From a virus, in IMG/VR virus record IMGVR_UViG_3300027907_000025, positions 1 through 41,041 of that record: 41,041 nucleotides of DNA; one strand, given 5' to 3'. This document shows, one piece after another, positions 5,961 to 11,860 of this stretch. The position numbers were made by a program, and so were the translations under genes. The notes under the pieces were generated by a model. That model ran no database searches and was not told the origin of the DNA. It worked only from the letters and a program-made list of their open reading frames with translations. Position 1 is the stretch's first letter, and every line of letters begins with the position of its first letter.

Positions 5961-6713
5961 ATGATATCAATGCACGTGGGCAATCTTATTATGAGTCATT
6001 CGCCTAATGTGGCATTACAGTTCTCTGGTGGACGTGATTCCCTGGCCATGTTATTGTTGTTGCAGAATTATTGGGAGGACTTGACTGTATACCACTTAGA
6101 TACCAATGACGAATACCCTGAGACGTCTGAATTGGTTGCCAAGATGCGTGCAGTTGTGCCCCGATGGAATGATGTGCAATCCTCGTCCCCCTCGGTGAGG
6201 CGTGTATACGGTCTGCCGTCTGACCTGATTCCACAGTCGACGTCATTCCTTGGAGTCCCAGATCGAATTAAGATTATTGACCGGAACATCTGCTGTTACC
6301 ACTCAATCATGCTTCCAATGCACGAAGCGATGGTCCAAGATAAAATTACACTGATTCTGCGCGGCCAGCGCAGTAAGGATTACCCCAAATCTCCGGTAAG
6401 GAATCAGCAGACGGTCGCGGGTATGACTATCATCTACCCGGTCGAGGATTTGCATGATTTGGCAATAAATGCAGTAGTATCTAAGCAGGCTCCCAAGTTT
6501 GGTATTATGGACCCACTTAAGTATTATAATGAGGGTTTGACGTCATCCCCAGACTGCATGGGTTGCACGGCTTGGCTCGAGCACAAAGCATACCATTATC
6601 TCAAGAAGTTTTATCCAAGGAGGGCAGAGGGAGTCAGGACAGATATGATTAAGATTTATGACGCCGTGACAAAGGAATACAATAGGTTACTCCATGCGAA
6701 GGAAGTTCTATGA
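5961..6713 (+). CDS. PP-loop ATP pyrophosphatase of the PAPS reductase/DndC type with 4Fe-4S cysteines
   Basis: 250 residues from ATG 5961 after AAGGAG. The ATP-binding PP-loop is SGGRDS (22-27). Cys111-Cys112 followed 87 residues later by CMGC (199-202) is the CC...CXXC pattern that binds a 4Fe-4S cluster in APS reductases and related proteins. The C-terminal ECGLH catalytic tail of sulfonucleotide reductases is absent, so a plain PAPS/APS reductase is unlikely. The fold and cysteines also suit adenylation or sulfur-transfer enzymes of nucleic acid modification. Such CysH-like proteins are common in phages, with their role mostly unproven. It sits in the promoter-5169 operon and overlaps the next gene (ATGA at 6710). 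Confidence 0.85.
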   Translation: MISMHVGNLIMSHSPNVALQFSGGRDSLAMLLLLQNYWEDLTVYHLDTNDEYPETSELVAKMRAVVPRWNDVQSSSPSVRRVYGLPSDLIPQSTSFLGVPDRIKIIDRNICCYHSIMLPMHEAMVQDKITLILRGQRSKDYPKSPVRNQQTVAGMTIIYPVEDLHDLAINAVVSKQAPKFGIMDPLKYYNEGLTSSPDCMGCTAWLEHKAYHYLKKFYPRRAEGVRTDMIKIYDAVTKEYNRLLHAKEVL

Positions 6714-7063
6714 CTGATAAGGGTATGATCCCAGGCAGCAGCATGCATATCTTGATGCAAGAATACAGCGCAGAAGCGATGTTCGAAGTCAAGGGTTATG
6801 CTGACCATCTACGCGAATTGGCAGAAGCAATTGACAAGGACTTGGCTCATAACGTTAATAAGGGACAACTTTTAAGTCCTTTGGTTGTGATTGATATGAT
6901 CAAGTCTTTGATGCAATGTCATCACAACAGTCTTGCATCATTGATTGATAACACCAAGCCAGGGGAACCATTGCTAGAACTGATTCAAGGGGAGTTGAAA
7001 TCAATGAGAGATGATGAGCTTAAGAAGCTCCTCCTTGATCTTGCAGCTGCATTGAAGCAATAG
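6710..7063 (+). CDS. Helical early protein (paralogue of 2972-3214)
   Basis: 117 residues, ATG 6710 overlapping the preceding stop. The central part (YSAEAMFEVKGYADHLRELA to SLASLI) matches the 80-residue protein at 2972-3214. This copy has an N-terminal extension and ~40 extra C-terminal residues ending in a Leu-rich helix (MRDDELKKLLLDLAAALKQ). All-helical; family unknown. Position directly after the PP-loop gene suggests co-expression but not necessarily joint function. Confidence 0.75.
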   Translation: MTDKGMIPGSSMHILMQEYSAEAMFEVKGYADHLRELAEAIDKDLAHNVNKGQLLSPLVVIDMIKSLMQCHHNSLASLIDNTKPGEPLLELIQGELKSMRDDELKKLLLDLAAALKQ

Positions 7064-7066
7064 GAC

Positions 7067-7095
7067 TAGACACGACGCTCAGACTGTGGTATACT
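7067..7095 (+). promoter_or_regulatory. Sigma-70 promoter with extended -10
   Basis: -35 TAGACA 7067-7072, 17-base spacer, -10 TATACT 7090-7095 preceded by CTGTGG. A short hairpin GCGCA-ATAG-TGCGC follows at 7116-7129. It drives the genes from 7148. Confidence 0.87.
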
Positions 7096-7147
7096 AGAGG
7101 TTCTGATAGTGACCCGCGCAATAGTGCGCATTTTAATGGAGGCCATA

Positions 7148-7513
7148 GTGGCAGAAGTTCAAGAGGATAAGATAGTGCGTCAACACCTGACGGTTAAACA
7201 GAATCACGTTCTGAATGAGCTGATTTTGGCAGAGTTCACGAGTTCAGGGTTGTCGTTGGAAGCATTTTCCACGATGGCGTCCGAGAGACTCGGGTTCAGG
7301 GTCAGCAAGACCCACATCTCGACCCGAATTGAGGCATGGGAAATCCCAATCAACCGACCCGTGCCAGCCCCGAAGCCGAAGAAGAATGGCGTGAATACGG
7401 CCATGCTGTTGGCTCACGAGCAGCGTATCAATGACCTGGAAGAGAAGGTCAAAGTGATGCAGGGATGGATCAACACGACCTTCCCCACCTATGGTGGAAA
7501 GGCGATTAAGTAA
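7148..7513 (+). CDS. Putative helix-turn-helix regulatory protein
   Basis: 121 residues from GTG 7148, chosen because GGAGG sits at 7138-7142; in-frame starts at 7109 and 7136 lie in the hairpin leader. The middle (SLEAFSTMASERLGFRVSKT followed by HISTRIEAWEI) has the layout of a helix-turn-helix, with a predicted recognition helix around SKTHISTRI. A C-terminal coiled coil (HEQRINDLEEKVKVMQGWI) would permit dimerisation. It is a candidate early transcription regulator, able in principle to read one of the palindromes in this genome. No named family can be assigned by eye. Confidence 0.75.
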   Translation: MAEVQEDKIVRQHLTVKQNHVLNELILAEFTSSGLSLEAFSTMASERLGFRVSKTHISTRIEAWEIPINRPVPAPKPKKNGVNTAMLLAHEQRINDLEEKVKVMQGWINTTFPTYGGKAIK

Positions 7514-7520
7514 TAGTCCA

Positions 7521-7536
7521 GCCCCCCTCGGGGGGC
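7521..7536 (+). terminator. GC-only hairpin, weak terminator or RNA barrier
   Basis: GCCCCCC (7521-7527) pairs with GGGGGGC (7530-7536). There is no T tract after it, so it is not a classical intrinsic terminator. It lies between the genes ending at 7513 and starting at 7555. Confidence 0.4.
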
Positions 7537-7554
7537 GTATATAGGAAAATAGTG

Positions 7555-7836
7555 ATGGCCACATTTGACAATTTTACCTCAGTCCAGCACATTATTGATA
7601 CTGGTGGCGAAGAATATTGCAAGCCGGACCCGGAGACAGGTTACGCAGAACCTCCAGTCATTCGAATTGTGGAATACACAAATAGCTTTGGTGGCAAGTG
7701 TTGGGGCGTGGTCTGGGAGAACGATGGTGATCCATTGCGCTATGAGCGTCCCACGGAGTTTGTTCAGAACCCCAAATTGATCTGGGAGCATCCCAACTAC
7801 AAGATGGGCACTGTTGTGGTCTTAAGGAGGAGATAA
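7555..7836 (+). CDS. Hypothetical early protein
   Basis: 93 residues from ATG 7555, with AGGA eight bases upstream; GTG 7552 immediately before would add one residue. Mixed composition with aromatic residues (GGKCWGVVWENDGDP). No recognised motif. The last codons carry the AAGGAGGAG that serves the next gene, whose start overlaps this stop (TAATG). Confidence 0.72.
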   Translation: MATFDNFTSVQHIIDTGGEEYCKPDPETGYAEPPVIRIVEYTNSFGGKCWGVVWENDGDPLRYERPTEFVQNPKLIWEHPNYKMGTVVVLRRR

Positions 7837-8030
7837 TGGACGTCTTGAACCTTTTGAATGAACGTGTGGAATATCTTGTGAAGAGGGGGAAATATGTTGC
7901 AGCGGATGCGATACGCCAAGCTATCAAGCACATCCACGAGGTTCAGAAGGCAGAGGCTGAAAACGCCAAAGCTCTTGCGCCCCAGAAGGACCTTATTTGG
8001 GATGGTGACGAGGGCAATTCACCCGATTAA
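7836..8030 (+). CDS. Small helical early protein
   Basis: 64 residues from ATG 7836, overlapping the previous TAA by one base, with a strong AAGGAGGAG upstream. Two helices (VLNLLNERVEYLVKRGKYVA and AADAIRQAIKHIHEV), acidic tail. No family is assigned. It is followed closely by the helicase gene. Confidence 0.72.
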   Translation: MDVLNLLNERVEYLVKRGKYVAADAIRQAIKHIHEVQKAEAENAKALAPQKDLIWDGDEGNSPD

Positions 8031-8065
8031 TCGGCTTCGTGCATGGGGGTTGACTAAGGTATAAT

Positions 8066-9832
8066 ATGTCTAGCATTCTTTCTCGAGAAATGAAGGTGGA
8101 TTATGAACCCAAGGCCAAGCGCCTTGTGGTTCAAGCCCCTTTTCACATGGTTGATATTTGTCGCAATTTTCCTTCCAGGCGGTTTGATCCAAAGCGCAAA
8201 GTATGGGTCGCACGTCTGGTACGTCCTAATGTGGAGTACCTCAAGAGTCTGAATTACTGTGATATCAAGTATAGCAAGGCGGCATCGGATGCGATTACCA
8301 ATTTCGAAATTCTTGTCGCTCCGCCGAGGATCATTCCATTCCCGGTTGATACTTATATCGATCACTTTGACAATAAGGACCCATACCCGCACCAAAGCAA
8401 GATGCTGGACCTATCATGGGGTTTGCGATCTTCAGCCTGGTTTTGCGAGATGGGTACTGGTAAGACTTTTGCAGCAATACACTACGCCCAGGCACTATAC
8501 TTGGCAGGTGAGATTGATGCGGTTGCCATTGTCTGTCCGGCTACATTACGTCGGACTTGGATGAAGGAACTGAAGAAGTACGCATCCATTCCATATGATT
8601 TTAGGATGCACGAGACAAAGGCTCCGTGGCTGAATGGGTTCTACTCCCCTAAAGACACGAAGCATATGAAGATACTGGCCATCTCGGTCGAGGGTCTGGG
8701 CATCAGCCAGCAGTCATATGATTCCGTGTGTGGATTTTACCCAGGACGTCGAGTGTTGACGATATGTGATGAATCATCAAGAATCAAGAACCCAGATGCT
8801 GTTCGCACTAAGCGTACTATTGAGTTGGGAGGAGCTAGTGAGCGGAGAATTATACTCAACGGTACTCCCATCGCGTTGGGCATACAAGATTTGTGGTCAC
8901 AATATGAATTTCTTGATCCAAACATTATCGGGTCTGGAGATTATTGGGCTTTCAAGACAAGATATATTGTCTATGGCGGGTTTGAAAATCGACAAATCAT
9001 TGGATACCAGAACGTAGATGAATTGATGGATTTAATACGTCCATACACGTGCGAATTCAGGAAGAAGGATGTACTCCAAGACCTACCACCTAAAATCCCT
9101 AAGACGGTCTTTGTCCAAGCGTCCAAAGACCAGAAGGTATTATTTCACCAAATCTTGGCAGGGAAAGCCACAGATACGTCTGAAATCCGGATTAAGTCTG
9201 ATAACGTCCTCGAGAAAATATTACGTCTCAGACAAGTGGTTGGTGGATTTGTTCCATCCCAAGAAGTGGTTCCGAGCGGAGATGAAAAGACAGTTCTTAA
9301 GCCGTTTAAAATAAATCCTAAATTGGACACCCTACTCGAGCTAATTGAAGAGCATCGTGACGGATCGAAATTCATTATTTGGGCGGCATTTGTTCATGAG
9401 ATTGAAGCCATCGCTAATAAACTCCGAACCAAATACGGAGACGCAGCCGTGGCAACATATTATGGGGCAACCGATCAAGATGAACGGTCCCGAATTGAGG
9501 ACGCTTATTGCCGATCACCGGAACTTAGATTTTTTATTGGAAATCCGACGGCAGCTGGATTGGGACTCACACTTGTCTCCGGAGAAAGCGACATTATGGT
9601 CTATTACTCTGGAACCAACGCATATATTGATAGAGCGCAATCAGAGGATCGAGCACACAGAATCGGTCAGCGCAATTCGGTCGTCATCATTGATCTTGTC
9701 ATGGAAGATTCTGTTGACGAAGCAATTCAGGAATCAATTGTACACAAAACTAATGTCGACACGTACGTGAAGGATCAAATTTCGAAGGGTGTCAAGATGG
9801 TAGACGTCTTGACTGGAGAACTGGAGGAATAG
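8066..9832 (+). CDS. SNF2-type DEAD/DEAH-box DNA helicase/translocase
   Basis: 588 residues from ATG 8066, with AAGG seven bases upstream. N-terminal region FDPKRKVWVAR resembles the HARP-type domain that precedes SNF2 motors. Walker A is MGTGKT (129-134), motif II is DESS (235-238, with CDESSRIKN), and the C-terminal lobe has the SNF2 signature AHRIGQRN (about 530-537). It is a superfamily 2 ATP-driven translocase on double-stranded DNA, likely used in replication, fork remodelling or stripping host proteins. A helicase in this role is also part of known podoviral Z-genome phages. A TATAAT directly before the start codon is discussed under rejected items. Confidence 0.92.
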   Translation: MSSILSREMKVDYEPKAKRLVVQAPFHMVDICRNFPSRRFDPKRKVWVARLVRPNVEYLKSLNYCDIKYSKAASDAITNFEILVAPPRIIPFPVDTYIDHFDNKDPYPHQSKMLDLSWGLRSSAWFCEMGTGKTFAAIHYAQALYLAGEIDAVAIVCPATLRRTWMKELKKYASIPYDFRMHETKAPWLNGFYSPKDTKHMKILAISVEGLGISQQSYDSVCGFYPGRRVLTICDESSRIKNPDAVRTKRTIELGGASERRIILNGTPIALGIQDLWSQYEFLDPNIIGSGDYWAFKTRYIVYGGFENRQIIGYQNVDELMDLIRPYTCEFRKKDVLQDLPPKIPKTVFVQASKDQKVLFHQILAGKATDTSEIRIKSDNVLEKILRLRQVVGGFVPSQEVVPSGDEKTVLKPFKINPKLDTLLELIEEHRDGSKFIIWAAFVHEIEAIANKLRTKYGDAAVATYYGATDQDERSRIEDAYCRSPELRFFIGNPTAAGLGLTLVSGESDIMVYYSGTNAYIDRAQSEDRAHRIGQRNSVVIIDLVMEDSVDEAIQESIVHKTNVDTYVKDQISKGVKMVDVLTGELEE

Positions 9833-9836
9833 GGGA

Positions 9837-9895
9837 TAGACAGGCGCGTGCCCCTGTGATATACTCGGGGTATAGCCGATGGGCGCTCAGGCGCC
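9837..9895 (+). promoter_or_regulatory. Sigma-70 promoter followed by a hairpin
   Basis: -35 TAGACA 9837-9842, 17-base spacer, -10 TATACT 9860-9865 with extended TG. GGCGC-TCAG-GCGCC at 9882-9895 is the downstream hairpin. It drives the genes from 9919 up to the terminator at 11538. Confidence 0.85.
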
Positions 9896-9918
9896 TTCAA
9901 TAGGATCATGGAGGATTT

Positions 9919-10272
9919 ATGGCAAATAGTCAGCCAATTGTTTGGGTGATCAAAGAGCAATTTAAACAGGGTGCCGGTGGCCCTGAGCCGATTGATTATA
10001 CCCCTGCAATGCAATATGGTGATGTACATTTTATTACCGAATTTGACGTCCCAACCGGACCCAGTAAGGCTGTTCGTGAGTCTTGGTTTGAGGGTGTTGC
10101 AAAATTCTGTGACGACTACGATCCTAAGAGGGATTTCGTAGTGTTGACAGGATCACCGACCGCACTATTCTTGGTTGGTGCAATGATGGCCGATAAGGGG
10201 GCTCTCCCGCTTCGGTTGTTGATATGGCGGAGGGAAGAGAACCGCTACATTCCCTTCGAGACTGATCTGTAA
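9919..10272 (+). CDS. Conserved phage protein of unknown function
   Basis: 117 residues from ATG 9919 with GGAGG upstream. Alpha/beta composition: VHFITEFD near the start of the core and FVVLTGSPTALFLVGAMMAD, which reads like a strand-loop-helix nucleotide- or metal-binding unit. No Walker A pattern. First gene of an operon that precedes the Z cassette. The function is not assigned. Confidence 0.78.
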   Translation: MANSQPIVWVIKEQFKQGAGGPEPIDYTPAMQYGDVHFITEFDVPTGPSKAVRESWFEGVAKFCDDYDPKRDFVVLTGSPTALFLVGAMMADKGALPLRLLIWRREENRYIPFETDL

Positions 10273-10287
10273 TAGGAGTATAGTATT

Positions 10288-10692
10288 ATGACAATGGAAG
10301 TACTAAGGGACCTGTGTATTAAAATGCAGTCTCTTCAGGACGTTAAGAATGAGCTTGAGGATCAATTGAAGGTCATCAATGCGAATTTGGATGAGGTACG
10401 TCTGAAGAAGATCCCTGACTTGATGATAACGCTCGAGCTTAGGACGGCAACTTTTCACGGCATCGGGCGTGTCCAGCTGGCTGAAGATGTGTACGCATCT
10501 ACTCGAGAGGGTAAGAAGGTGGAAGCCATGCAGTGGCTCCGTGACACCGGGTATCCGGACATGATCATCGAGACTTACAACGCTTCATCTCTCAAGGCAC
10601 TCTTCAGACGTCAATTGAAGGAGGGCATTGACATACCAGATGATATCTTTAGTGTGACGCCGTTTACCCGTGCGTCAATTGTGAAAGCATAA
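10288..10692 (+). CDS. Conserved phage protein with N-terminal coiled coil
   Basis: 134 residues from ATG 10288, with TAGGAG upstream. Residues ~5-45 are a coiled coil (MQSLQDVKNELEDQLKVINA). A middle strand region follows (LELRTATFHGIGRVQLAED) and then a helical end (SSLKALFRRQLKEG). Proteins of this plan are frequent among replication genes of phages, and I would guess a replication or recombination accessory, without a name. Confidence 0.75.
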   Translation: MTMEVLRDLCIKMQSLQDVKNELEDQLKVINANLDEVRLKKIPDLMITLELRTATFHGIGRVQLAEDVYASTREGKKVEAMQWLRDTGYPDMIIETYNASSLKALFRRQLKEGIDIPDDIFSVTPFTRASIVKA

Positions 10693-10705
10693 TGTCACGT
10701 CGATT

Positions 10706-10735
10706 AGGGCCGACCGACATTTTTAACCCTGCCCT
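10706..10735 (+). promoter_or_regulatory. Structured leader motif with TTTAACCCT loop (copy 2)
   Basis: AGGGC (10706-10710) pairs with GCCCT (10731-10735). As in copy 1 at 5910-5936, the loop ends in TTTAACCCT against the 3' strand of the stem. It precedes ATG 10749 by 13 bases. Confidence 0.45.
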
Positions 10736-10748
10736 TTGAAAGAGTAAT

Positions 10749-11510
10749 ATGGCTGATAGCAAGAGTGAAGTTTCTGTGGCCCCTAAGCAGGGTGCTCTGG
10801 CATTTACGGACGCAGTTCCGGATTGGGTCAAGCATGACTCAGCACGTGGATCGGAGGAAGTGGGTTCAAAAGACCTGATTCTGCCCCGATTGGAGATTGT
10901 CCAGCCCCTTTCACCCATCAGGGACGAAGACCCCGATGCCTTAGAAGGACACATGTTCAATAGCGCGACACACGAAGTTTTGGGTGAGTCCGCGATCATT
11001 GTTCCTATTTACTTTCGCACTGAATATATCGTCTGGAAGGACAAAGATTCTGGCGGTGGTTTCTTTGGTTCATTCCTCAGCGAGGGTGAAGCAGTCCAGC
11101 GGATGCGGAAAGCGGTTTTGCAGGAAGGTGAACAGGAAGAACTGCTCGAAGTGGTGGACACGCCAGTCCATTATTGTCTCCGGGTTCGCGACGATGGTTC
11201 TACCGAACAGATCGTCATATCTATGGCCAAATCCAAGGCCAAGGTGTCCCGTAAGTGGAACTCCGTGATCCAAATGGGTGGCGGTGATCGGTTCTCGAGA
11301 GCATACCGGGTTGGTACCTTCAAGGATAAGAACAAGAAGAATCAGACATTCTTCAACTTTACCGTGATGCCGGTTGGTTTCTGTCCCAAGGCTTTGTTCG
11401 ATGAAGCTGAACGGACCTACAAGCTCTTCAAGGATAGCAACGTTCAAGCGGACCATGCGTCTGCTGGCGGCGAATCCAACAACGGTCATGCAGACCGTGG
11501 TGAAATCTAA
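10749..11510 (+). CDS. Conserved phage protein, candidate single-stranded DNA-binding protein
   Basis: 253 residues from ATG 10749, with AAAGAG close upstream. It has an acidic N-terminus, a beta-rich core (SAIIVPIYFRTEYIVWKDKD and HYCLRVRDDGSTEQIVISM) and a flexible Gly/Asn/acidic tail after ~235 (SAGGESNNGHADRGEI). The folded core plus acidic tail and abundance of aromatic strands suit an OB-fold ssDNA-binding protein. No other candidate SSB is visible in a genome that has its own polymerase, primase and helicase. This is inference from composition and context, not motif identity. A strong terminator follows. Confidence 0.7.
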   Translation: MADSKSEVSVAPKQGALAFTDAVPDWVKHDSARGSEEVGSKDLILPRLEIVQPLSPIRDEDPDALEGHMFNSATHEVLGESAIIVPIYFRTEYIVWKDKDSGGGFFGSFLSEGEAVQRMRKAVLQEGEQEELLEVVDTPVHYCLRVRDDGSTEQIVISMAKSKAKVSRKWNSVIQMGGGDRFSRAYRVGTFKDKNKKNQTFFNFTVMPVGFCPKALFDEAERTYKLFKDSNVQADHASAGGESNNGHADRGEI

Positions 11511-11537
11511 CAGAGTTCCGTTGCCATAGCGGGCTTA

Positions 11538-11564
11538 GTCGGGGGTACGCCCCCGGCTTTTTTT
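11538..11564 (+). terminator. Strong intrinsic terminator
   Basis: GTCGGGGG (11538-11545) pairs with CCCCCGGC (11550-11557) around TACG, followed by seven Ts (11558-11564). It separates the early operon from the Z/replication operon. Confidence 0.9.
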
Positions 11565-11587
11565 CAAATCGCAAACTGGGGAAGCTA

Positions 11588-11860
11588 GTGAGGCACAAGC
11601 GTGTTTTCAAAGACTGGGATAAGTCCCCGTCTTCATGTAAGACCATCAAACCTGGTGAAGAGGTATGTACCGATTATACCGGAGACATTACATATCACAC
11701 AGTAATCAAGTGTATCCCTGCTAGGTCTGAGTCCGGTATTGTTTTAAGTGTATCCCCTGCTGTTAAGGGGAGTTATAGTAACCAGTTAGACGCTGCCTGG
11801 TTCCGTAGTGCTGAAGTAGGAACTGAATGGCACCGTCTCCGTGAAATAGCGGAGGAATAG
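11588..11860 (+). CDS. Hypothetical protein heading the Z operon
   Basis: 90 residues from GTG 11588. The upstream GGAAG is only moderate as a ribosome binding site. Contains KPGEEVCTDYTGDITYHTVI and SGIVLSVSPAVKG, a small beta domain by pattern. No known family. It overlaps DpoZ by one base (TAGTG at 11858-11862) and its 3' end supplies DpoZ's GGAGG, so it is translationally coupled to the polymerase. Confidence 0.72.
   Translation: MRHKRVFKDWDKSPSSCKTIKPGEEVCTDYTGDITYHTVIKCIPARSESGIVLSVSPAVKGSYSNQLDAAWFRSAEVGTEWHRLREIAEE

Noticed and set aside
5961-6713. Annotation as a genuine PAPS reductase for cysteine synthesis
   Set aside because: The catalytic ECGLH-type C-terminus is absent, although the PP-loop and cluster cysteines are present.
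8060-8065. TATAAT directly before the helicase start codon as a promoter
   Set aside because: No -35 at 16-18 bases upstream (the nearby TTGACT is only four bases away), and the start codon would precede the transcript start. The AAGG works as a ribosome binding site instead.
5910-10735. TTTAACCCT motif as a preQ1 riboswitch
   Set aside because: The stem-loop and ACCCT are reminiscent of preQ1-I, but the A-rich tail and conserved loop residues are not convincing, and no queuosine gene is present. Reported only as an unnamed RNA motif.
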